In this document: positions 39,852-50,499 of the stretch, one piece after another
How the letters are laid out: each line of letters opens with the position of its first letter
Numbering within the stretch: the first letter of the stretch is position 1
DNA from: Alkalicaulis satelles
GTDB taxonomy: Bacteria > Pseudomonadota > Alphaproteobacteria > Caulobacterales > Maricaulaceae
Assembly (NCBI RefSeq): GCF_008630495.1
Contig: NZ_VWOJ01000002.1
Span: forward strand, 15,001 to 79,000
Length of the DNA: 64,000 nt
Direction: 5' to 3'
Notes under the pieces: model-generated
Seen by the model: only the letters and a program-made list of their open reading frames with translations
The model's database searches: none
Told to the model about the DNA's origin: nothing
Made by a program: the position numbers and the translations under genes

Positions 39852-39932
39852 TTCAGACGCCACACGGCAGAACCCGCCCATGCGCAAAATAACTATCTAA
39901 TTGATTTAGTGAGAGAATTTTATCGTTAACCC

Positions 39933-39948
39933 TGGCACGCTTTTCGCA
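39933..39948 (+). promoter_or_regulatory. Sigma-54 promoter of flgI
   Basis: TGGCACGCTTTTCGCA is close to the sigma-54 consensus, with GG (39934-39935) and GC (39946-39947) 12 bases apart. The -12 box reads TCGC rather than TTGC. TTAACC lies just before the -24 box and an AT-rich tract with TTGATT at 39901 is upstream. It is about 45 bases before the flgI start. Confidence 0.7.
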
Positions 39949-39991
39949 CGGACGCCTGCACACGCGACGAAGCTGGCCGGAGCCGCCTGCC

Positions 39992-41101
39992 ATGATGACC
40001 CGACTGACCGCCCTGATTTGCGCTTTCGTTCTGGCTGCGGCCCTGGCCGGCGACAGCCTGGCCAATCCGCGCATCAAGGACATCGCCGATGTGGAGGGCG
40101 TGCGCTCCAACCAGCTGGTCGGCTATGGCCTGGTGGTGGGTCTGGACGGATCCGGCGACACTTTGCGCAACGCCGCTTTCACCCGCCAGGCCATGAACTC
40201 CATGCTGGAGCGCTTCAACATCAATGTGCGCGAAGCTGACCTGCGCACCGGCAATGTGGCCGCGGTGATGGTGACCGCCGAGCTGCCGCCCTTCTCCATG
40301 CAGGGCACGCGCATCGATGTCTCGGTCTCGGCGCTGGGCGACGCCAACAGCCTGCAGGGCGGCGTGCTGATCGCCACGCCGCTGATGGGCGCCAATGGCG
40401 AGGTGTTCGCCGTGGCGCAAGGCTCGGTGGCCGCAGGCGGCTTCAGTGCCGGCGGCCAGGCCGCCAGCGTGACCCGCGGTGTGCCCACCAGCGGTCGCAT
40501 CGCCAATGGTGCGGTGATCGAGCGCGAGATGGAGTTTGATCTGGCCGGCCGCGGCGAGATCCGCCTGTCCCTGCGCAATCCCGATTTCACCACCGCCCGG
40601 CGCATGGCTGACGCCATCAACGCCTATCTGGGCGCCAGCGCGGCCTCGGCGCAGAACCCCTCCACCGTGGCGCTGAGCCGCCCGTCGGGCTTTCGCGGCG
40701 ATATGGTGATGCTGCTGGCCGAGGTCGAACAGCTGCGCGTCCAGGCCGATATGCGCGCGCGTGTGGTCATTGACGAGAGCACCGGCACCATCGTGATGGG
40801 CGATAATGTGCGCGTGTCCACCGTCGCCATCGCCCAGGGCGGGCTGACCGTGACCGTGGCCGAAAGCCCCATCGCCAGCCAGCCCGCGCCTTTCTCGGAT
40901 GGTGAAACGGTGGTGCTGCCGCGCACCGACGTGACCGTTGAGGAAGACCAGCGCGAGATGGGCGTGCTGCAAGGCACGGTGACCTTGCGCGAGCTGGTCG
41001 ACGGGCTCAACGCGCTGGGCGTCAGCCCGCGCGACCTGATCACCATCTTGCAGACCATCAAGGCCGCCGGCGCGCTGCAGGCCGATATCGAGGTGCTGTG
41101 A
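39992..41101 (+). CDS. flgI: Flagellar P-ring protein FlgI
   Basis: 369 residues with a signal peptide ending near DSLAN (residue 25). Conserved FlgI core: RIKDIADVEGVRSNQLVGYG, VVGLDGSGDTLRN, FTRQAMNSMLERFNI, VSALGDANSLQGGVLIATPL, ARVVIDESTGTIVMGDNVR and the terminal LVDGLNALGVSPRDLITILQ. It polymerises into the P ring in the peptidoglycan layer, with FlgA as chaperone. It is the first gene of flgI, rod-binding gene and flbY. The stop overlaps the next ATG by one base. Confidence 0.97.
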   Translation: MMTRLTALICAFVLAAALAGDSLANPRIKDIADVEGVRSNQLVGYGLVVGLDGSGDTLRNAAFTRQAMNSMLERFNINVREADLRTGNVAAVMVTAELPPFSMQGTRIDVSVSALGDANSLQGGVLIATPLMGANGEVFAVAQGSVAAGGFSAGGQAASVTRGVPTSGRIANGAVIEREMEFDLAGRGEIRLSLRNPDFTTARRMADAINAYLGASAASAQNPSTVALSRPSGFRGDMVMLLAEVEQLRVQADMRARVVIDESTGTIVMGDNVRVSTVAIAQGGLTVTVAESPIASQPAPFSDGETVVLPRTDVTVEEDQREMGVLQGTVTLRELVDGLNALGVSPRDLITILQTIKAAGALQADIEVL

Positions 41102-41427
41102 TGGACAATCTCGCCGACGCCCAGCTCCACGCCGCCCTGTTCACCGCCCGCGCCGGGCAAGGCGCGCCGGACCCGCGCCAGGCGCGCACGCCCGAACAGA
41201 TCCGCGAGACCGCGCGCGAATTCGAGGCGGTGTTCCTGGCCCAGGTGCTCGAAGCGATGATGGGCGAGAGCACACAGTCCAGCTTTGGCGGCGGACCGGG
41301 CGAGGCCGCCTTCAGCTCCATGCTGAACGAGGAATACGCCAAGGTGATCGCCAAAGCCGGCGGCATTGGCCTGGCCGACTCGCTGGCCCGCGAAATGCTG
41401 CGTTATCAGGAGGCCGATCAATCATGA
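41101..41427 (+). CDS. Rod-binding protein (FlgJ N-terminal-type)
   Basis: A 108-residue protein equal to the N-terminal half of enteric FlgJ. REFEAVFLAQVLEAMMGE and EAAFSSMLNEEYAKVIAKAG, with GIGLADSLAREMLRYQEA at the end, are the rod-binding motifs. The muramidase domain of enteric FlgJ is absent, as is common in alphaproteobacteria, where a separate lytic enzyme opens the peptidoglycan. It acts as a cap or scaffold for rod assembly. Coupled at both ends: TGATG with flgI and ATGA with flbY. Confidence 0.85.
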   Translation: MDNLADAQLHAALFTARAGQGAPDPRQARTPEQIRETAREFEAVFLAQVLEAMMGESTQSSFGGGPGEAAFSSMLNEEYAKVIAKAGGIGLADSLAREMLRYQEADQS

Positions 41428-41864
41428 GCGAACTTGCCGCCACCACGCCCGACGGACGCGCTGCGGAGCTGATCCGCCTGACCGAGCGCCTGATCGCCCT
41501 TCTGGAGCAGGAAACCGGCCTGTTCGAGGCGCGCCGCCCCCATGAAGCGGTGACCATCCAGACCGAGAAAATGCGCCTGGCCACGCTCTATCGCGCCGAG
41601 ACCCAGCGCGCCGCCCGCGAACCCGAGCGCCTGACCGGGATCACGCCTGCCCTCAAGGCAAAGCTGCAAGAGGCCACCGAACGCTTCAACACCGCGCTGG
41701 CGCGCAATCACGCCGCGGTGGAAGCGCTCAAAGTGCTGACCGAAGGCCTGGTGCGCGCCATCGCCGAGGAAGCCGCCCGCCAGAAACAGGCCCAGGCCGG
41801 CTACGGCCCGTCCGCCGCCAAATACGGCGCCGTCGGCGCATTGGCGTGCAATCAGACGGCCTGA
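41424..41864 (+). CDS. flbY: FlbY-like flagellar protein (FlgN-like helical protein)
   Basis: A 146-residue protein predicted to be almost all alpha helix: LIRLTERLIALLEQETGLFE, then a long helix to about 70, then RFNTALARNHAAVEALKVL and a low-complexity tail. The location directly after flgI and the rod-binding gene is that of Caulobacter flbY. The helical pattern also resembles FlgN-type export chaperones for hook-associated proteins. It converges on the FlaEY-like gene with a 7-base gap. Confidence 0.7.
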   Translation: MSELAATTPDGRAAELIRLTERLIALLEQETGLFEARRPHEAVTIQTEKMRLATLYRAETQRAAREPERLTGITPALKAKLQEATERFNTALARNHAAVEALKVLTEGLVRAIAEEAARQKQAQAGYGPSAAKYGAVGALACNQTA

Positions 41865-41871
41865 TTGGTCT

Positions 41872-44631
41872 TCAGAAAAACCCCAGCGTCTGACCGCCGC
41901 CGCCGCCCATGAGGCGGTCGAGGCCGGACTGGTAATTGGCGATCTGGGCGGTGAGATAGCTGGGCACGGTCCCGCCACGCTTGCCGTTGGCGGGGCCCTT
42001 GAGCATTTCCTTGAGCGCCGGGTCCATGGTCAGCTCGCGCCAGGCGCGCTGGATCTTGGCCTGGGCCTCCGACAGCGCCTCATAGGCGGCCTGGGCCGAG
42101 GCGCGGTCACGGATCGACATCAGGTCGGGCAGTTCCAGCGCGAAGACCGGCGGCGCGTCCGAGGTCGCATCCTTGTTGCGCTCGCGCGGCGAACCCTTGC
42201 CGGTGATGGAGCCTGAGGGCAGGCCCAGCGCGGACAGGGCGTCGCGGCCATCGGCGCCGGGGGTCAACTCGATGGTGACGCCTTTTCTCGGCGTCAGCCG
42301 CAGCCCGTCGCCCTCGCGCGAGCGGCGCACATCGGCCGAGCCGTTGAACAGCATGGCCGCGTTCAGCTTGAAGGTCAGCGAGCGCATGGTCTCGTTGGGG
42401 CCGATCTCGATGCGCCGGGGCCGCCCGCCATCCACCGAGATGAAGAAATGATCGCCCGCGCGCACGCTGGAGCGCTCGGTGATCACCCGGCTGTCGGCAT
42501 AGACCACGGCGCCATTGGGCAGGCCGAGCGTGTTGAGCACCGTGTCGCCGCCGCGATCGACCATGATGCCGGTGGCTTCCGACATCCCGCCGCGCCCGGA
42601 AATCTGGCGCGTCCAGTCCAGCGCGCCGGTGGCGGCGTCAAACCCGGCGGCGAAGCTGTTGCGCTCGCCCGACTGCTCCGAGCCTGGCAGGGCGTCGGTG
42701 GTCGTGCCCGCCAGATAGACCTTGCCGTCCTCGACGCGCATGGCCGTGGCGGCGGTGTCGCCCTCCCCGCCCAGGAATGTGGTGTAGGCCACGGAAGGCT
42801 CAGGCCCGTCATTGAGCTTGACCAGCATGGCGTCGCGGCCGCCGGCATTGGGATTGAGCGGATCGCTGGGCGCGAACCCGGCGCCGGCTGCGCCGGTGAG
42901 ATAGATCGCCCCGTCCTCGTCCACCGCCAGGCCCGCAATGCGCCCGCCATCAAGATCGCCCAGATCCTGACGCCAGACCGGCTCGCCCGTGCCGTCATCG
43001 CCAGCGGCGAATTTCACCAGCACGGCGCGGCCATCCACCTCGCTGGCCGTTATCAGCCCGCCATCGGCGGCCATGGCCACAGCGCGCACCCGCTCAATGC
43101 CGGCGCCGGCCTCTACAGAGCGGGTGTAGAGCGTGGTTCCGTCCGAGCCGATGGCGCGCACATAGCCGTCGACCATGCCCTGATGGGCCATGCCGCCAAA
43201 GCCGGACCGGGTCTCGCCGGCCACATAGATGGTTCCGTCCGCGCCGGTGGTGACGCTGAGCGCGCGGTCATCGGCCTGACCGCCGAAGCGCTGCACCCAT
43301 TGCTCCACGCCGTCGGCGTTGAATTTCACCACCAGCGAATCCTGCCCGCCCAGCGCGTTTGTGCCGCTCAAGCCGCCCTTGACCGAACCGGCCACCACCA
43401 CATTGCCTGCATCATCCACCGCCAGCGAGGCGCCCGAGGCGCTCTCCGCCGCGCCCAGCGTGCGGGTCCAGACCAGCTTGCCGGTGGTGTCATAGCGCTG
43501 CAGCACCAGGTCCTGCTCGCCCTTGAGCGCCTGACCGGACACGCTGGACGCCGCATGGCCGACCACATAGACCCCGCCATCGCGCGCCTGGGCGGTATCA
43601 AGTATTTTCAAGGGGTTGGCTGTCTGGCTCGTGCGGGTATCGCCGCGGTCATTGGTGGTTTCGGTGATCTCCGCGTCCGCCTCGATGCGGCGGGTGAAGT
43701 CAACGCTGCCGCCTGCGTCCAGCCCGCTGATGCGGCTGAGCTGGCCAGCGGCGGCATCGCCCGTCCCGCTCACCCCGGCAAGCCAGACCGCCGGCGCGGC
43801 GGCGGGGGCGGAGAAGCTGATGCGCTCGGTGAGAATGCCCTGGATGTTGAAGCCCCACTCATTGCCCTCAATCACGCCGCGCTCATTGGGCGTTCCCACC
43901 CGCACGCGCTCGAAGCGGGTCAGCATTTCGGCGTCTTCAAGCTTCTGATTGATCAGCCCGACCACTGCATCAAGCGTGCGCGGCTGGGCGCCCAGCTCGG
44001 ACAGATCAATGGCCACATCGGTGTCTGCGCCATTCTTGCGCACGGTGATGGTGAAGGCGACATCGCCCTGGAAGGCCGCGACCTCGGCGTCGAACGGGCC
44101 GGAATGGAACGCTTTGGTCTGGTATTGCGACAGGCCGCGCGACACGACCAGCTCGCTTTCAGCCTTGCTGAGCTCCTTGCCGCGCAGGACCGAGACGCCT
44201 TCCAGATCCAGGTCCTGGAAAAACCCGGTGAGCTGGGACAGGCCCTCATCGAACCGGCGTTGCCAGAAATTGCGGTCGAACTCGTTCACATTGCGCTGCA
44301 TGGCCGCATCGGCCAGCGCCTGCAGCCCGCGCAGGCCCTCATAAAGGGCGAACAGCTGCTTTTCATCGCGGCTGACATCCTTGCGCGCGAAATTGGACAG
44401 GGCGCTGTCGAAAAACCGGCCACTGCCCAGAACATTGCGCCGCAGCGTCTCCAGCGCCGTGATCGACCCGCGCGGGTCCCAGGGCGGCAGCACCTTGGGC
44501 TTGGCGCCTGTCTTGGGATCGGTCTTGGCGCCCGCTTCGCCCGCACCTTTGGGCGCGCCTGCAAACCCGGCCATCTGCCGGGCGGAGCGCGCGCCATACC
44601 AGGCGCCAAGCAGATCCACCGAAAACGCCAT
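41872..44631 (-). CDS. flaEY: FlaEY-like regulatory/structural flagellar protein with beta-propeller repeats
   Basis: 919 residues, no signal peptide. The N-terminal 290 residues have helices (ALYEGLRGLQALADAAM) and flagellin/hook-protein-like strands (ITVRKNGADTDVAIDLSEL). Residues about 340-700 hold six or more SBBP-type repeats of roughly 55 residues (GDVYVAG-like, GGQDSLVVKFNADGVEQWVQ, DGTIYVAGETRSGFGG, DGAIYLTGAAGAGF). The C-terminal third has VDGGRPRRIEIGPNETM and a helical end. In Caulobacter, flaEY lies with flagellin-modification genes, as here next to pseB/flmA. Regulatory versus structural role is not settled from sequence. Confidence 0.72.
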   Translation of the reverse strand: MAFSVDLLGAWYGARSARQMAGFAGAPKGAGEAGAKTDPKTGAKPKVLPPWDPRGSITALETLRRNVLGSGRFFDSALSNFARKDVSRDEKQLFALYEGLRGLQALADAAMQRNVNEFDRNFWQRRFDEGLSQLTGFFQDLDLEGVSVLRGKELSKAESELVVSRGLSQYQTKAFHSGPFDAEVAAFQGDVAFTITVRKNGADTDVAIDLSELGAQPRTLDAVVGLINQKLEDAEMLTRFERVRVGTPNERGVIEGNEWGFNIQGILTERISFSAPAAAPAVWLAGVSGTGDAAAGQLSRISGLDAGGSVDFTRRIEADAEITETTNDRGDTRTSQTANPLKILDTAQARDGGVYVVGHAASSVSGQALKGEQDLVLQRYDTTGKLVWTRTLGAAESASGASLAVDDAGNVVVAGSVKGGLSGTNALGGQDSLVVKFNADGVEQWVQRFGGQADDRALSVTTGADGTIYVAGETRSGFGGMAHQGMVDGYVRAIGSDGTTLYTRSVEAGAGIERVRAVAMAADGGLITASEVDGRAVLVKFAAGDDGTGEPVWRQDLGDLDGGRIAGLAVDEDGAIYLTGAAGAGFAPSDPLNPNAGGRDAMLVKLNDGPEPSVAYTTFLGGEGDTAATAMRVEDGKVYLAGTTTDALPGSEQSGERNSFAAGFDAATGALDWTRQISGRGGMSEATGIMVDRGGDTVLNTLGLPNGAVVYADSRVITERSSVRAGDHFFISVDGGRPRRIEIGPNETMRSLTFKLNAAMLFNGSADVRRSREGDGLRLTPRKGVTIELTPGADGRDALSALGLPSGSITGKGSPRERNKDATSDAPPVFALELPDLMSIRDRASAQAAYEALSEAQAKIQRAWRELTMDPALKEMLKGPANGKRGGTVPSYLTAQIANYQSGLDRLMGGGGGQTLGFF

Positions 44632-44820
44632 GATCTCCCGTCCAGCATGCTCATCGCGGCGCGCACGCGCCGCAGGCGGGCAGTGTTAGCGGCGAACCGC
44701 TTACAATTGGTTAGGATGATCGCGAAAAATCGCCCATGCGCCGGACGGCAAACGGAGCGTTAACCCGGCCCCGTTCAGCGTTAGACTGGCGTGTAGAGAA
44801 TCACTTGCGGGGCGAAGCAT

Positions 44821-45918
44821 ATGGCCGGATTTCAGGGAGCATCGCCGGACGCAGGCGCGCGCGTGCTGCGCGATTTCTCCGGCACGGCCTGCGATCTCGA
44901 TGGCGCCAGCCTTTTCCTGACCGGCGGAACCGGCTCGTTCGGGCATCAGTTTCTGGACACGGTGACGCGCCGTTTCCGTCCGCGCCGTCTGGTGATCTTT
45001 TCGCGCGATGAGCTCAAGCAATACGAAACCGCCCAGCGCTTCAGCCCCGAGGCCTTTCCCTTTCTTGAATATGTGATCGGCGATGTGCGCGACGCCGCCC
45101 GGGTCCACGAGGCCATGCGCGGGGCGCAGATCGTCATTCACGCCGCAGCCATGAAGCATGTGCCGGTGGCTGAAGCCAATCCGTTTGAATGCGTGCAGAC
45201 CAATATTCATGGCGCCGAGCATGTCGTGCGCGCCGCCATCGCCTGCGGCGTTGAAAAAGTGGTCGCCCTGTCCTCGGATAAGGCGGCGGCCCCGGTCAAT
45301 CTCTATGGCGCCACAAAGCTGGCCTCGGACAAGATTTTCATCGCCGCCAATAATCGCCGCGACATGTCAAAAACGCGCTTCAGCGTGGTCAGATACGGCA
45401 ATGTTGTCGGCTCCAGGGGCTCGGTGGCGCCGTTTTTCCAGTCGCTGGCGTCCAGTGGCGCGCGCGACCTGCCGATCACCGATCCGCGCATGACCCGTTT
45501 CTGGATCACCCTGGACCAGGGGGTGAATTTCGTCCTTTCGGTGCTCAGCGATATGCGCGGGGGCGAGATTTTCGTGCCCAAACTGCCCTCCATGCGCACC
45601 ATTGATCTGGCCCGCGCCATCGCGCCGGGCCTGCCGCACCGGATTATCGGCGCGCGTCCCGGCGAGAAGCTGCACGAAGTGATGATCACGCCCGACGATT
45701 CGCGCTGCACGCTGGATGCGGGCGACCGCTATGTGGTGGTGGCGCCGGGCGCGCAGGACGTGCAGCGCGCCTGGGAGGAAGCCGGCGCCGAACCGGTGCG
45801 CGATGGCTGGTCCTACGCCTCGGACTCCAATCCCGAACAGCTCGATATCCCCGGCCTCCAGTCGCTACTGGGCATCGCCCGCCCGGCGCTGAGACCCACC
45901 GCCGTCAAGGCGGTCTGA
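44821..45918 (+). CDS. pseB: UDP-N-acetylglucosamine 4,6-dehydratase (PseB/FlmA)
   Basis: A 365-residue extended SDR. LTGGTGSFGHQF is the NADP loop (about 33-44). IFSRDELKQYE, HAAAMKHVPVAE with catalytic Asp/Lys-type residues (MKHV), and YGATKLASDK (Tyr-x-x-x-Lys) are hallmarks of inverting 4,6-dehydratases. It performs the first step of pseudaminic-acid synthesis, used to glycosylate flagellin. The Caulobacter equivalent, FlmA, is needed for flagellin modification. The start gives about 30 extra N-terminal residues compared with typical PseB (about 332). No other pse/flm genes are in the window. Confidence 0.93.
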   Translation: MAGFQGASPDAGARVLRDFSGTACDLDGASLFLTGGTGSFGHQFLDTVTRRFRPRRLVIFSRDELKQYETAQRFSPEAFPFLEYVIGDVRDAARVHEAMRGAQIVIHAAAMKHVPVAEANPFECVQTNIHGAEHVVRAAIACGVEKVVALSSDKAAAPVNLYGATKLASDKIFIAANNRRDMSKTRFSVVRYGNVVGSRGSVAPFFQSLASSGARDLPITDPRMTRFWITLDQGVNFVLSVLSDMRGGEIFVPKLPSMRTIDLARAIAPGLPHRIIGARPGEKLHEVMITPDDSRCTLDAGDRYVVVAPGAQDVQRAWEEAGAEPVRDGWSYASDSNPEQLDIPGLQSLLGIARPALRPTAVKAV

Positions 45919-46070
45919 GCACCGCAGATCAGGCTGCGGCCATGCCCGAAAGAGCGGGTTTGGCGCAGGCGCCCGATTTCAAGCCCCATTCCCTGCGCTT
46001 TGAGAATTTGTTAACCCTGCGCCTGCAGCGGCGCATGATGCGCCGTGCTGACATACAGGAGTGTGTACTC

Positions 46071-46388
46071 ATGCTGTCGACTGTCCTTGCCTCCATCATG
46101 CTCTCCAGCGCCAATCCGGCGGTGGACGCCCTGACCGAACATGCGCTGCAGGTCGATACCGGCGCGCTGACCTATATCGTCTTCTTCGAAGCTGACGGCG
46201 CCTACACCACCAGCATTGGCGCTGGCGGCACGTGGGAAATCAATGATGACGGCGAGTTTTGCGTCTCCAGCGCCACGGGCGACGCCAACTGCCAGCCGCT
46301 CATGGAAGACCTGTCGCTGGGCGATAGCTGGGAAGGCGAGAACGCCGCCGGCGAGCCGGTGACCTTCACCCTGATCGCGCGCGAATAG
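46071..46388 (+). CDS. Small secreted hypothetical protein
   Basis: 105 residues from the ATG at 46071, with AGGAG nine bases upstream; the open frame to 45942 has no start support. The first 15 residues (MLSTVLASIMLSSAN) form a short signal-like hydrophobic stretch. The mature domain is acidic with a TYIVFFEADGAYTT strand, GGTWEINDDGEFCVSS and two Cys (FCVSS, ANCQP) that could pair in the periplasm. The WEINDDGEFC pattern recurs in small lipocalin-like secreted proteins, but I cannot name a family. A strong terminator follows. Confidence 0.65.
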   Translation: MLSTVLASIMLSSANPAVDALTEHALQVDTGALTYIVFFEADGAYTTSIGAGGTWEINDDGEFCVSSATGDANCQPLMEDLSLGDSWEGENAAGEPVTFTLIARE

Positions 46389-46408
46389 CGTTCGCTGATC
46401 GCGCCATG

Positions 46409-46444
46409 ACGCCCCGCTGGCGCTGCCGGCGGGGCGTTTTGTTT
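46409..46444 (+). terminator. Rho-independent terminator after the small secreted gene
   Basis: ACGCCCCGC (46409-46417) and GCGGGGCGT (46429-46437) form a 9-base stem with an 11-base loop, followed by TTTTGTTTT-like sequence. It lies 20 bases after the stop. Confidence 0.85.
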
Positions 46445-46495
46445 TGGGGGGGCGGTGTGGGGTGCGGCGCCTGCGTCAGACGGCTATCCCAATCC

Positions 46496-46545
46496 TTCCC
46501 CCTTAGCGTTTTCCCGGCGCACGCCGGGGAAACGCGAGGGGGGAG
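46496..46545. repeat. Palindromic repeat between the terminator and hutH
   Basis: GCGTTTTCCCGGCG (46506-46519) and CGCCGGGGAAACGC (46522-46535) pair with one mismatch, flanked by TTCCCCC and GGGGGGA arms. The nested GC-rich form resembles the element at 20092 in style but not in exact sequence. It may be a mobile palindromic repeat. Confidence 0.55.
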
Positions 46546-46580
46546 ACCGGGCGCGATGTGATCGACCGCACCCCTTCAGA

Positions 46581-48106
46581 TCACAACTCGAACGCCGCCG
46601 CTTCGCCCAGCGAACCGTCCAGCACGGCTGCGCTGAGCGCTTGCAGATCGGTGGCCATATAGCGGTCCTCATCGAGATGCGCCGCGTGCGTGCGGATGCG
46701 CGCGTGCAGGTCCTCCACCCGCGGGCCGGCCTTCAGCGGACGGCGGAAATCGAGCCCTTGGGCGGCGCAGAGCAATTCCACGGCGATGATGGAGGCGGCG
46801 TTGCGCGCGGCCTGCCCCGCCTTGCGCGCCGCGCCGGTGGCCATGGACACATGATCTTCCTGATTGGCCGAGGTGGGCACTGAGTCCACACTGGCGGGGA
46901 AGGCCAGCGAGCGGTTCTCCGCCACCAGGGCGGCGGCGGTGACCTGGGCGATCATGAAGCCGGAATTGACCCCGCCATCTTCCACCAGAAAGGCCGGCAG
47001 CCCGCTCATCTTGGGGTCCACCAGCACCGCCGTGCGCCGCTCGCTGATCGAACCGATTTCACACAGCGCCATGGTGATCTGGTCGGCGGCGAAGGCCACC
47101 GGCTCGGCGTGAAAATTACCCCCCGATATGGCCTCGTCCGTATCGGGAAAGATCACCGGATTGTCCTTGACGCCATTGGCCTCGGTCTCCAGCGTGCGCG
47201 CGCTCTGGGCCAGCAGATCGATCACCGCGCCCATCACCTGGGGCTGGCAGCGGAAAGAGTACGGATCCTGCACCCGGTCGCACGCGGCATGGGCGTCCTT
47301 CATCTCGCCGCCGTCGAGCAGGGCGCGCAGGCGTCCGGCCACTTTGATCTGTCCGGGCTGTCCGCGCACCGTATGAAGACGCGCCTCGAACGGGGCGTGA
47401 GAGCCCATCAGCGCCTCCACCGACATTGCGCCCGCGCCCAGGGCCGCGCCTGCGACCCGTTCAGCGGCGAACAGCGCGTCCAGCGCCAGTGCCGTGCTCG
47501 CCTCGGTGCCGTTGATCAGGGCCAGGCCCTCCTTTGGCCCCAGCACCAGCGGTTCCAGCCCCGCGCCCGCCAGAGCCTGCGCGCCGGACAGGCGCTCGCC
47601 TTCAAAGCTGGCTTCGCCCTCCCCGATCAGCAGGCAGGCCATATGCGCCAGCGGCGCCAGATCGCCCGAGGCGCCCACCGAGCCTTGCGCCGGGATCACC
47701 GGCAGGCAATCGCGCCGGGACAGCTCGATGAGGCGCTCGATCACCACCGGCCTGACGCCCGAATGGCCGCGCGCCAGGCTGACGGCCTTCAGCGCGATCA
47801 TCAGACGCACCACAGGGCGCTCCAGCGCCGGGCCGACGCCGCAGGCGTGGGACAGGATGAGATTGCGCTGCAGGGTTTCCAGCTTGTCGGTGCTGATGCG
47901 CGTCTGGGCGAGCAGGCCGAAGCCGGTATTGACGCCGTATACGGTGTGTCCGCTGTCCACGATGCGGCGTACGCTGGCGGCCGCCGCCTCCACGCCGGGC
48001 CAGGCGGACGCGTCGAGCGAAAACGCCGCGCCGGCGTGAATGGCTCGCAGATCGGCCAGCGTCACCGCGCCGGGGGTGAGGGTGACGGTTTTGCGCGAAG
48101 CGGGCA

Positions 48107-48107
<1 letters not shown>
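46581..48107 (-). CDS. hutH: Histidine ammonia-lyase
   Basis: 508 residues. GSVGASGDLAPLAHM contains the Ala-Ser-Gly that forms the MIO cofactor (about residue 143). YGVNTGFGLLA near the N-terminus holds the catalytic Tyr, and NQEDHVSMATGAARKAG lies near the C-terminus. The enzyme removes ammonia from L-histidine to give urocanate. Last gene of the minus-strand run hutI-hutC-hutU-hutH, with a one-base overlap with hutU. Full family length. Confidence 0.97.
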
Positions 48108-49770
<1,663 letters not shown>

Positions 49771-49774
<4 letters not shown>

Positions 49775-50499
49775 GACATCTCTCCTTCCGCGGGGCGGGC
49801 CGGATGGCCGCTCAGCTCATAACGTTCGCCGGCATAGGTCAGGCGCGCCAGTGAGGCGATGCGCCCGTCCGACCAGGTGCGGCGGCGGATTTCCAGACAG
49901 GCCGAACCGGGCGCCAGGTGCAGCCGGCGCGCTAGCGCGGCGTCAGCGTTCACCGCACGCACCACATGCTCCACGTCCTGCAAGGGCGCGGCCTTGATCA
50001 GGAAGGCATAGGTGGTCACGGCGGCGAAATCGGCTGTTTGCGCACCCGGCGCCACATCGGGATCAATCAGCCGGTCCTCGATGAGCAGCGGCGTCCCGCC
50101 CCGCCAATGGCGGATCACCAGATGCAACAGCGCTGCGCCGGGTTCGGTGTTGAACTGCGCCGCGTCCGCCGCGCTGGCGCTGATGAGCTCACGCGACAAC
50201 AGCTCCAGCCGGTGCGGCGCGTCTTCGTCCGCCAGCTCTTCGGCGATATCGCGCAAGGTCAGCAGCGCCCCTTCGGCGCGCGGCTGGGCGACAAAACTGC
50301 CCGATCCCGCCCGGCGGATGATGACGCCCTCATCGCGCAGCTCGTTGAGCGCGCGGTTGGCGGTCATGCGCGCCACGCCCAGCGCGCGCACCAGTTCGGA
50401 TTCCGACGGCGCGCGCTCGCCCGGCGCCAGCGCGCCCGAGCTGATGCGCTCGAGCACATATTGCTTGACCTGCTGATAGAGCGGTTCGGGTGCGTTCAC
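49771..50499 (-). CDS. hutC: Histidine utilisation repressor HutC (GntR/UTRA family)
   Basis: 242 residues. The N-terminal GntR winged helix ([40 protein letters not shown]) is followed by a UTRA effector domain (about 85-235) ending [12 protein letters not shown]. HutC represses hut genes and is released by urocanate. It sits inside the operon between hutI and hutU with ATGA overlaps at both ends, so it controls its own expression. A matching operator lies in the hutI-hutG gap. Confidence 0.93.

Noticed and set aside
46389-46580. A riboswitch or leader peptide upstream of the hut genes
   Set aside because: The hairpins there are a terminator and a palindromic repeat, and the hut operon runs toward this region from the other side, so no leader is expected.
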